Positions 1 through 6,717 of a stretch of 64,000 bases of DNA are shown piece after piece. The stretch covers positions 124,001 to 188,000 of the forward strand of contig NZ_CABFMD010000022.1 in NCBI RefSeq assembly GCF_901875555.1, read 5' to 3'. A model generated the notes under the pieces. It ran no database searches and was not told the DNA's origin. It saw nothing but the letters and a program-made list of their open reading frames with translations. The DNA is from Streptococcus parasanguinis (GTDB lineage Bacteria > Bacillota > Bacilli > Lactobacillales > Streptococcaceae). The position numbers were made by a program, and so were the translations under genes. How positions within the stretch are numbered: position 1 is the stretch's first letter; each line of letters starts with the position of its first letter.

Positions 1-438
1 TCAGCTGATCGGGTTGAACTGGATCAAGAGGTCTTTGTCCGAGAGGACAGTGCAGTTTATCAAGAATTAAAAGCCAAGGTTTTTCAAACGGAACTCTGCA
101 ACACGACCAATGAAGCGATTCTCATAGAGGAGACGGACTTTGCGCGAAATGCACAGACACTTTCCAATTACTTCTACAAGGTGAAACACCAATACCCTTT
201 GACAGAGGACCAAGAAAAACTCTATATCATTTTAGGAGATGTCAATCCTGAGTATGCTCTCAAGTATATGACTAGCTTTTTGCTCAAGTTCCTCAAGAAA
301 GAAGAAGTCCAGCAAAAGCGCAGAGACATCTTTGTCGATAGTTTAGAAGTCTTAGGCTATATCCGAAAAAATGATGAAGGCAAATATAAATTAGCAGTGG
401 ATTTGGACAAGGAAAGACTGATGTTTAGTAAACAATAG
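1..438 (+). CDS. C-terminal part of an unidentified protein (5' truncated by window edge)
   Basis: The frame is open from the first base of the window to the TAA at 436-438, giving at least 145 residues without a start, so the gene begins upstream. A GTG at 181 lies in frame, but coding-like sequence continues before it and no ribosome site precedes it. The visible part is charged, without membrane segments; the end, around the residues EVLGYIRKNDEGKYKLAVD, looks like a small winged-helix-like terminal segment. I do not recognise the family. It converges on murE across a repeat-bearing intergenic region. Confidence 0.6.
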   Translation, partial: SADRVELDQEVFVREDSAVYQELKAKVFQTELCNTTNEAILIEETDFARNAQTLSNYFYKVKHQYPLTEDQEKLYIILGDVNPEYALKYMTSFLLKFLKKEEVQQKRRDIFVDSLEVLGYIRKNDEGKYKLAVDLDKERLMFSKQ

Positions 439-440
439 AA

Positions 441-464
441 AAGGCTAGGAAAAGTTCCTAGCCT
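441..464. terminator. Bidirectional hairpin, left partner of a near-direct repeat
   Basis: A palindromic stem starting AAGGCTAGG and ending CCTAGCCT lies just after the stop of the first gene. It matches 717-740 at 22 of 24 positions. The two copies bracket the repeat at 489-625. Confidence 0.6.
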
Positions 465-488
465 CTGATTGAAGACAAAGTCATCTTA

Positions 489-625
489 AAAACTTTCCTT
501 AGGTGAGTGCGGACGTCAGCGAACTTCTAAGAAGTTCCATGACTTAGTTTTGAACCTAAAGTTTTAAAACTCCCGAGTGCTTGAAACGTAACGTTTCAAG
601 CACTTTTCTCACAGCGGAAAGTTTT
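489..625 (+). repeat. Interspersed structured repeat, copy 1
   Basis: Ends are AAAACTTTCC and GGAAAGTTTT, a perfect terminal inverted repeat. Inside are hairpins GAACTTCT/GAAGTTC, AGTTTT/AAAACT and GTGCTTGAAAC/GTTTCAAGCAC. A left flank GATTGAAGACAAAGTC and a right AT-rich flank of about 90 bp are shared with the copy at 63000-63135. Found in the same or inverted form at five other places in the window. The rest of the 439-752 gap holds only these flanks and the two terminator hairpins. Confidence 0.9.
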
Positions 626-716
626 GGTGTTTTCTTGATTCATTTTAAAAATTTGAACTGATTTTTTTCTAGAATCGCTTCACTTTTTTTATTTTTAACT
701 AGTTTGTTTACATTAC

Positions 717-740
717 AAGGCCAGGAAAATTTCCTAGCCT
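717..740. terminator. Bidirectional hairpin, right partner of a near-direct repeat
   Basis: Stem AAGGCCAGG/TTCCTAGCCT, 12 bp downstream of the murE stop on the minus strand. It is the second copy of the 441-464 hairpin and probably terminates murE. Confidence 0.6.
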
Positions 741-752
741 TGTTTCGTTTGA

Positions 753-2198
753 TTATAGGTACCGTTTAGCAATGGTGGCATCACCTGGATATGCTTCTTT
801 TACGCCATTGACGATTTGGTAGCAGTCAGCTCCTTTTCCTGCGATAATGACGGCATCTTCAGGCTTGCTGGTCGTTGCCATAGCCACTTGAATGGCTTCT
901 TCGCGATCTGCGATTTTCTCTACAGGGCGCGTGATGAAACTGCTAATCTCTTCAGCGATAGCCAAAGGATCTTCATAGTTGGGGTCATCCGCTGTGAGGA
1001 AGACTTGGATTTCAGGATGGTCTTCTAAGAGCAAGCCAAAGTCCTTACGGCGGCTCTCACCTTTATTCCCAGTTGATCCGAGGACTAGTGAAATGGTTCC
1101 CGTTTGATGGGTTTCGACAACTGAGAGCAGTTTTTTCAAGCTATCACCATTATGGGCGTAGTCGATGAAGACCTTAGCACCGTTTTGCTGAGTCAAGACT
1201 TCCATTCGGCCAGGAACCCGCGTCTTGGCAATTCCTTTTTGAATGTCCTCGAGGCTCGCTCCTAGGCGAAGGCAGGCGAGACCTGCTGCTACAGCATTTT
1301 CTTGGTTGAAGCGACCAATCAGTTGGATGTCATAGTCTCCAGCTAATTTACCAGTAGCTGAGAAACGAAAGGCTTTGGAGTTTTCAATTTGATTCTCAGA
1401 CTGGCTACCATAGAAGTCGTGCTTCTGGTCCTCGACTTGTTCTTTCAAGACAGAGAAATGATCCATATCGCTATTGATGACAACAGCTTGGCTATTTTTC
1501 ATCAAGAGACGTTTGTGGTAGAAATAATCCTCAAAAGTTGGATGTTCAATCGGTCCGATATGGTCAGGACTAATATTCAGAAAAACGCCGACATCAAAGG
1601 TAAGACCGTAAACCCGTTTCACCAGATAAGCTTGACTGGAAACTTCCATAATGAGGTGGGTCCGATCATTGGCTACTGCCTGAGCCATCATAGCAAAAAG
1701 ATCAAAACTCTCTGGTGTTGTCAGAGCTGATTTAAAGAAGTTTTTACCATCCAGTGTCGTATTCATGGTAGACAGCATAGCTGGACGGTGGCTTTGTTCC
1801 AAAATATGGTAAGCAAAGTAGGCCGCTGTTGTCTTTCCCTTGGTCCCTGTGAAGGCTAATAATTTTAATTGTTTCTCAGGGTGCCCATAAAACTCCATGG
1901 CAATTAAGCTCATGGCTTGCTTGATATCATTGACAAGAATGGCAGGGATACCAACTTCATAATCTTTTTCAGAGACATAAAAGCCGAGCCCATTAGAAAT
2001 AGCCTGTTCCAGGTATTCTTTTTTGAAGTTCGCCCCTTTGACAAAAAAGAGGGTGCTAGCAGACACCTTACGGCTATCATAGCTAATGGCATCAAAAATT
2101 GTTCCTTCTAGATGGTAATGGTATTCTCCATTTACTAGAACTTCTCGGAAATTTTGGTCATGTTTTAAAATGTTGAAGGTTTGTTCAATTGTAATCAT
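753..2198 (-). CDS. murE: UDP-N-acetylmuramoyl-tripeptide synthetase (L-lysine adding), MurE
   Basis: Cytoplasmic ATP-dependent ligase that adds the third stem-peptide residue to UDP-MurNAc-L-Ala-D-Glu in peptidoglycan synthesis. The 481-residue product has the Mur-ligase ATP loop GTKGKTT at about residues 118-124. It has DDPN in place of the DNPR of diaminopimelate-adding enzymes, so lysine is the expected substrate, as in streptococci. The open frame continues 38 codons further upstream, but that extension has no family resemblance. The ATG at 2198 gives the usual N-terminus. No Shine-Dalgarno sequence precedes it: a promoter -10 box ends six bases before the ATG, so the mRNA may be leaderless. 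It is divergent from murJ, another peptidoglycan gene. Confidence 0.93.
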   Translation of the reverse strand: MITIEQTFNILKHDQNFREVLVNGEYHYHLEGTIFDAISYDSRKVSASTLFFVKGANFKKEYLEQAISNGLGFYVSEKDYEVGIPAILVNDIKQAMSLIAMEFYGHPEKQLKLLAFTGTKGKTTAAYFAYHILEQSHRPAMLSTMNTTLDGKNFFKSALTTPESFDLFAMMAQAVANDRTHLIMEVSSQAYLVKRVYGLTFDVGVFLNISPDHIGPIEHPTFEDYFYHKRLLMKNSQAVVINSDMDHFSVLKEQVEDQKHDFYGSQSENQIENSKAFRFSATGKLAGDYDIQLIGRFNQENAVAAGLACLRLGASLEDIQKGIAKTRVPGRMEVLTQQNGAKVFIDYAHNGDSLKKLLSVVETHQTGTISLVLGSTGNKGESRRKDFGLLLEDHPEIQVFLTADDPNYEDPLAIAEEISSFITRPVEKIADREEAIQVAMATTSKPEDAVIIAGKGADCYQIVNGVKEAYPGDATIAKRYL

Positions 2199-2204
2199 AA
2201 AACT

Positions 2205-2233
2205 ATTGTAAACCGAAAGTCTGAATTTTACAA
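2205..2233 (-). promoter_or_regulatory. murE promoter, shared -35 with the divergent murJ promoter
   Basis: On the minus strand TTGTAA (2233-2228), a 17-base spacer and TACAAT (2210-2205). The expected transcription start coincides with the murE ATG at 2198. The -35 overlaps that of the plus-strand promoter. Confidence 0.6.
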
Positions 2234-2255
2234 GTAACATGGAAAAGTTTATAAT
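2227..2255 (+). promoter_or_regulatory. murJ promoter
   Basis: TTTACA at 2227-2232, a 17-base spacer and a perfect TATAAT at 2250-2255, about 30 bases before the murJ start. Confidence 0.7.
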
Positions 2256-2285
2256 GAAGAGAAGAAGAAACGAAAGAGGACGTTT

Positions 2286-3914
2286 ATGAGTCACGAACAA
2301 AATGACCAGCAAGCCCAGATGCTACGCGGGACTGCCTGGATGACAGCTAGCAATTTTATCAGCCGTTTGCTCGGAGCCGCTTATATTATTCCTTGGTATA
2401 TTTGGATGGGAAAATATGGGCCACAAGCCAATGGTCTTTTTACAATGGGATACAATATCTACGCTTGGTTTCTCTTGATTTCGACAGCTGGGGTACCTGT
2501 GGCTGTTGCCAAGCAAGTAGCCAAGTACAATACCCGGGACCAAGCCGATCATAGCTTTGCTTTGATTCGAGGATTCTTGAAATTCATGGGAATTCTAGGC
2601 CTTGGATTTGCCATTCTCATGTATCTTTTATCACCTGTCTTTGCTAGCCTTTCAGGTGGTGGAAAGGAGCTCGTTCCAATCATGCAGAGCCTTTCTTGGG
2701 CTGTCTTGATCTTTCCTTCGATGAGCGTGATTCGTGGTTTTTTCCAAGGTTTTAACAACATGAAACCTTACGCCATTAGCCAGATCGCAGAGCAAGTCAT
2801 CCGGGTCATCTGGATGTTGCTTACGACCTTCTTCATTATGAAGATTGGCTCAGGAGATTATGTGCAGGCTGTTACGCAGTCAACCTTTGCTGCCTTTATC
2901 GGAATGGTAGCGAGCCTTCTGGTTCTCTTTTATTACCTTGGTAAGACAGGCTTGCTCTCATCTATTTTTAGAAAGCAAGAGGAAAGTGAGGAAATCGATA
3001 CTCGTGCGCTTCTCGTGGATACTATCCGTGAGGCCATTCCTTTCATCATCACTGGTTCCGCCATTCAGCTCTTTCAGATTATCGACCAGATGACCTATAG
3101 CAATGTCATGTCTTGGTTTACCAACTTTAGTCGCTCAGAGCTCTTGGTTCAGTTCAGCTACTTTTCTGCCAATCCAAATAAAATCACCATGATCTTGATC
3201 GCAGTAGCGACTTCGATTGGGGGAGTAGGGATTCCTCTGTTGACTGAGAATTATGTCAAGGGCGACCTAAAAGCGGCAGGCAAGCTCGTACAGGATAACT
3301 TGACCATGTTGCTAGCCTTCTTGCTTCCAGCTACCTTTGGTGCAGTAGCAGTCGCAAAACCACTTTATACAGTATTTTATGGGCAACCAGATGACTTGGC
3401 TTTGGGACTCTTTATCGTAGCGATGTTGCAGACGGTGATTTTGGGTCTTTACACAGTCTTGTCCCCAATGATTCAAGCTCTCTTCCAAAACCGCAAAGCT
3501 ATTCGCTACTTCCTCTATGGAGTAGTGGTGAAATTGGTCCTCCAAATTCCATTTATTCTGGTCTTTCGTTCTTATGGGCCGCTTTTGTCAACAACTATCG
3601 CCTTACTGGTACCAATCGTACTCATGTATCGGGAGATCCAAAGCATTACTCAATTTAATCGGACCATCGTCTTCAAGCGCACATTACTTGGCTCCATTCT
3701 AACGGTGGTGATGCTACTTGGAGTCTTGATCGCAGGCTTGATTTTGGGCTGGATTTTCCCACCAAATGGCCGTGTATCGAGCATGATTTATATCATCGTC
3801 ATTGGAGGCTTAGGTGTTGCTATTTATGGAGCTTTAGGATTATGGCTACGGTATTTTGACCGCTTTATCGGAGGGCAAGCAGCACGTCTCAGACAAAAAT
3901 TCCGCATCAAATAA
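2286..3914 (+). CDS. murJ: Lipid II flippase, MurJ/YtgP type
   Basis: Integral membrane protein of 542 residues with about 14 hydrophobic segments and the oligosaccharidyl-lipid flippase fold. Streptococcal YtgP proteins of this length are known to replace E. coli MurJ, so the expected role is moving lipid II across the membrane. Start ATG follows AAAGAGGA at good spacing. The gene is divergent from murE through overlapping promoters, which places two peptidoglycan steps under one short control region. The assignment as MurJ rather than another polysaccharide exporter rests on length, neighbour and general resemblance; no single diagnostic motif was used. Confidence 0.8.
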   Translation: MSHEQNDQQAQMLRGTAWMTASNFISRLLGAAYIIPWYIWMGKYGPQANGLFTMGYNIYAWFLLISTAGVPVAVAKQVAKYNTRDQADHSFALIRGFLKFMGILGLGFAILMYLLSPVFASLSGGGKELVPIMQSLSWAVLIFPSMSVIRGFFQGFNNMKPYAISQIAEQVIRVIWMLLTTFFIMKIGSGDYVQAVTQSTFAAFIGMVASLLVLFYYLGKTGLLSSIFRKQEESEEIDTRALLVDTIREAIPFIITGSAIQLFQIIDQMTYSNVMSWFTNFSRSELLVQFSYFSANPNKITMILIAVATSIGGVGIPLLTENYVKGDLKAAGKLVQDNLTMLLAFLLPATFGAVAVAKPLYTVFYGQPDDLALGLFIVAMLQTVILGLYTVLSPMIQALFQNRKAIRYFLYGVVVKLVLQIPFILVFRSYGPLLSTTIALLVPIVLMYREIQSITQFNRTIVFKRTLLGSILTVVMLLGVLIAGLILGWIFPPNGRVSSMIYIIVIGGLGVAIYGALGLWLRYFDRFIGGQAARLRQKFRIK

Positions 3915-3949
3915 ATCAGAGGTTGGGTAAAAAGAACCCAGACTTTTCT

Positions 3950-3966
3950 TATAGTTTGAAACTATA
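3950..3966. promoter_or_regulatory. MET-box (MetR/MtaR operator) upstream of metB
   Basis: TATAGTTTGAAACTATA is a perfect 17-bp palindrome. It equals the published streptococcal MET-box consensus bound by the LysR-type methionine regulator. It lies 88 bases before metB. Confidence 0.85.
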
Positions 3967-4007
3967 GCTGGGTCTTGAAAATGGGAAAACCGCTCTCCTC
4001 ATAATAG

Positions 4008-4016
4008 TGATAAAAT
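4008..4016 (+). promoter_or_regulatory. Extended -10 promoter of metB
   Basis: TGATAAAAT forms an extended -10 element. No good -35 is seen at the usual distance, which fits a promoter that depends on an activator at the MET-box. Confidence 0.5.
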
Positions 4017-4053
4017 AGTAAGCAGTTAGATTAATTGATTTTCGGAGGGCAAT

Positions 4054-5151
4054 ATGAGTAAAAAACGCAATATCAATACTATTTTAGCACAGGCAGGAAT
4101 CAAGTCAGATACAGCTACTGGGGCTTTGACCACGCCTTTGCATTTCTCGACGACTTACCAACACCCAGAATTTGGTCAGTCTACAGGTTTTGACTATACC
4201 CGTACGAAAAACCCAACACGTGCGACTGCTGAAAAGACCTTGGCAGCTATCGAAAGTGCGGACTATGCTTTGGCGACAAGCTCTGGAATGTCAGCCATTG
4301 TGCTTGCTTTTAGCATTTTTCCTGTTGGATCGAAAGTTTTAGCGGTTCGTGACCTTTATGGAGGCTCTTTCCGCTGGTTTAACCAACAAGAGCAAGAAGG
4401 TCGCTTCTCTTTCACCTATGCCAATACAGAAGAAGAACTGATCCAACACCTAGAAAAAGATCAAGTGGATTTCCTCTATATTGAAACGCCAACTAATCCA
4501 TTGATGTTGGAATTTGATATTGCTCATTTAGCCAAATTGGCCCATGCAAAAGGTGCCAAAGTCGTGGTGGATAATACTTTCTACAGTCCTATCTACCAAC
4601 GCCCAATTGAAGAGGGAGCTGATATTGTGCTCCATTCAGCGACCAAGTACCTGGCTGGTCACAACGATGTCTTGGCTGGTGTTGTTGTGACAAATGATCC
4701 AGACCTGTATGACAAACTCTTTTACAATTTGAACACGACCGGTGCTGTTCTTTCACCATTTGACAGCTATCTCTTGATTCGTGGTCTCAAGACGCTCTCT
4801 ATCCGGATGGAGCGCTCCACAGAGAATGCTCGCAAGGTGGTAGAGTTTTTGAAAACATCCCCTCAGGTCAAAGAAGTCCTCTACACTGGAAAAGGTGGAA
4901 TGATCTCCTTTAAAATTCAAGATGAGAAAAAAATTCCCAACTTGCTGAATTCCCTTCAAGTCTTTACCTTTGCAGAAAGTCTTGGCGGAGTGGAGAGTTT
5001 GATCACTTATCCTACCACTCAGACTCATGCAGACATTCCTGCAGAAGTTCGTCATTCATATGGTTTGACAGATGATCTGCTTCGTTTGTCCATCGGAATC
5101 GAAGATGTGAATGATTTGATCGACGATTTGAAACAAGCATTGGAGGCTTAA
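4054..5151 (+). CDS. metB: Cystathionine gamma-synthase/lyase family PLP enzyme
   Basis: Cytoplasmic Cys/Met-metabolism PLP enzyme of 365 residues. The cofactor lysine is K198 in HSATKYLAGH, and the YGG and SSGMSA substrate-site motifs are present. Expected reaction: condensation of O-acyl-homoserine with cysteine to cystathionine. Start ATG follows GGAGGGCAAT. It is cotranscribed with the next gene (one base between them), a C-S lyase that can complete transsulfuration to homocysteine. The perfect MET-box upstream supports a methionine role. A gamma-lyase activity cannot be excluded, since the families overlap. Confidence 0.85.
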   Translation: MSKKRNINTILAQAGIKSDTATGALTTPLHFSTTYQHPEFGQSTGFDYTRTKNPTRATAEKTLAAIESADYALATSSGMSAIVLAFSIFPVGSKVLAVRDLYGGSFRWFNQQEQEGRFSFTYANTEEELIQHLEKDQVDFLYIETPTNPLMLEFDIAHLAKLAHAKGAKVVVDNTFYSPIYQRPIEEGADIVLHSATKYLAGHNDVLAGVVVTNDPDLYDKLFYNLNTTGAVLSPFDSYLLIRGLKTLSIRMERSTENARKVVEFLKTSPQVKEVLYTGKGGMISFKIQDEKKIPNLLNSLQVFTFAESLGGVESLITYPTTQTHADIPAEVRHSYGLTDDLLRLSIGIEDVNDLIDDLKQALEA

Positions 5152-5152
5152 G

Positions 5153-6316
5153 ATGACCAGATATGATTTCACGACTTTACCCAATCGCTTGACCCACCAT
5201 ACCTACAAGTGGAAAGAAACAGAGACAGAACCAGAGATCATTCCGGCTTGGATCGCGGACATGGATTTTAATGTCATTCCAGAAGTACGAGAAGCTGTTA
5301 TCGGTTATGCTGACCAAATGGTTTATGGCTACACCTATGCATCGGAAAGCCTCTACCAGTCGATCCTTGATTGGGAAAAAAATGAGCACGGCTATTCCTT
5401 TGACAAGGAAACTGTCGTCTTTATCGAAGGTGTTGTGCCAGCTATTTCAACAGCCATTCAAGCCTTCACCAAGGAAGGGGATGCTGTCTTAATCAATACA
5501 CCAGTCTATCCTCCGTTTGCACGAAGCGTCAAGCTCAATCGTCGAAAATTAATCGAAAATTCGTTGATCGAAAAAGACGGACTTTTTCAAATTGATTTTG
5601 ATCAGTTGGAAAAAGATATTGTGGAGCAAGAGGTTAAACTCTATGTTTTGTGCAATCCGCACAATCCTGGAGGCCGTGTATGGGATCGTGAGGTCTTGGA
5701 AAAAATTGGCCATCTCTGCCATAAACATGGGGTCCTACTCGTTTCAGATGAGATCCACCAAGATTTGGCCTTGTTTGGCCATCGTCATATCAGCTTTAAC
5801 ACAGTTGATCCAAGCTTTAAAGACTTTAGCTTGATTTTAAGTAGTGCCACCAAGACTTTCAATATTGCAGGAACAAAAAATTCTTATGTGGTTATTGAAA
5901 ATCCAAAGCTTCGCACGGCTTTTAAACAACGGCAATTGGCCAATAATCAACATGAAATCTCAGGCTTGGGTTATATTGCAACAGAAGCAGCTTATCGCCA
6001 TGGCAAACCTTGGTTGACAGAACTCAAGCAAGTCTTTGAAAAACACATTGACTATATTGTAGATGAATTGCATGAAAAGACCCAAATCCGTGTCATGAAG
6101 CCCCAAGGAACCTATCTACTTTGGTTGGACTTTTCAGCCTATCCTTATACCGATGATGAGCTACATGCTAAAATCCATGACCAAGCCAAATTGATTTTGA
6201 ACCGTGGAACAGATTTCGGAAAAGAAGGAACCTTGCATGCCCGCCTCAATGTAGCAGCACCCTTCACCCTCATTGAAGAAATTACCAAACGATTGGTGGA
6301 AACTTTTCACAAATAG
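5153..6316 (+). CDS. patB: C-S lyase (PatB/MalY family, cystathionine beta-lyase)
   Basis: Fold-type I PLP enzyme of 387 residues. AWIADMDF near the N-terminus and the PLP lysine K234 in SSATKTFNIAGTKNS are the PatB/MalY hallmarks. Expected to cleave cystathionine to homocysteine, and probably cysteine to H2S, as known for oral streptococcal Lcd enzymes. It starts one base after metB ends, so translation is probably coupled and both respond to methionine. The symbol follows B. subtilis PatB and is unrelated to the efflux gene patB at 52342. Confidence 0.85.
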   Translation: MTRYDFTTLPNRLTHHTYKWKETETEPEIIPAWIADMDFNVIPEVREAVIGYADQMVYGYTYASESLYQSILDWEKNEHGYSFDKETVVFIEGVVPAISTAIQAFTKEGDAVLINTPVYPPFARSVKLNRRKLIENSLIEKDGLFQIDFDQLEKDIVEQEVKLYVLCNPHNPGGRVWDREVLEKIGHLCHKHGVLLVSDEIHQDLALFGHRHISFNTVDPSFKDFSLILSSATKTFNIAGTKNSYVVIENPKLRTAFKQRQLANNQHEISGLGYIATEAAYRHGKPWLTELKQVFEKHIDYIVDELHEKTQIRVMKPQGTYLLWLDFSAYPYTDDELHAKIHDQAKLILNRGTDFGKEGTLHARLNVAAPFTLIEEITKRLVETFHK

Positions 6317-6319
6317 GTG

Positions 6320-6348
6320 TTGACTTTCTGCTCATGAAGGAGTACAAT
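6320..6348 (+). promoter_or_regulatory. Promoter of the mgtA transcript
   Basis: TTGACT (6320-6325), 17-base spacer, TACAAT (6343-6348). It lies right after the C-S lyase gene and a few bases before the riboswitch. Confidence 0.75.
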
Positions 6349-6354
6349 AAACTC

Positions 6355-6510
6355 GGAAAAACGGTAGGTGAGGCTACCACAAGGATACGGATGACTACCG
6401 CAAAGCAGTGGAGACACTACTCGTTGGTCAACAGTCCTGATCGCAAAGGTCAAGACTAAGCTCATTTCATCGCCTTGCGGAGCTAAAGCTTGGACGGTCA
6501 GTTTTTTGAG
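6355..6510 (+). ncRNA. M-box (ykoK) magnesium riboswitch
   Basis: The sequence carries the conserved M-box blocks in order: TAGGTGAGGCTACC, GGATACG, ACTACCGCAAA, TTGGTCAACAG, CATTTCATCGCC and GGAGCTAAAGCTTGG. These match the B. subtilis mgtE leader block by block. The M-box senses Mg2+ and closes a terminator at high Mg2+; a strong terminator follows at 6544. The controlled gene is an Mg2+ P-type ATPase. Boundaries are approximate. Confidence 0.9.
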
Positions 6511-6543
6511 AGTTTTGATTGAAAAATAAATGACGAGTTTCAT

Positions 6544-6576
6544 GAGTCCTACCGATCGAGGGTAGGACTCTTTTTT
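6544..6576 (+). terminator. Riboswitch expression-platform terminator
   Basis: GAGTCCTACC, a 7-base loop, GGTAGGACTC and six T residues, between the M-box and the leader ORF. Confidence 0.9.
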
Positions 6577-6609
6577 ATGCCTTACCAAGAAAAGTGAAAG
6601 GAGAGAGCT

Positions 6610-6699
6610 ATGATACAAATCGACGATCATCCCGAACCGCACCGAACCAGCCAATCGCTGATTTGTGTCCTAGGGACTCCAAAAGTGATTGGCTCCTGA
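6610..6699 (+). CDS. Candidate 29-residue leader peptide before mgtA
   Basis: An ATG with an excellent site (AAAGGAG, six bases before it) opens a 29-codon frame ending TGA at 6697-6699, 18 bases before the mgtA start. The N-terminal part reads MIQIDDHPEPHRTS, rich in acidic residues and prolines, and it ends in VLGTPKVIGS. An inverted repeat AGCCAATC (6649-6656)/GATTGGCT (6687-6694) spans its second half. In Salmonella the mgtA leader peptide is likewise rich in Pro and acidic codons and acts in Mg2+ control. Whether this frame is translated or regulatory here is inference. Confidence 0.5.
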   Translation: MIQIDDHPEPHRTSQSLICVLGTPKVIGS

Positions 6700-6717
6700 T
6701 TGAAAAAGGAGATACCA

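Noticed and set aside
489..625. Repeat family as pneumococcal BOX elements
   Set aside because: The ends and internal modules do not match boxA, boxB or boxC as I remember them; only the modular hairpin idea is similar. Not verified by alignment.
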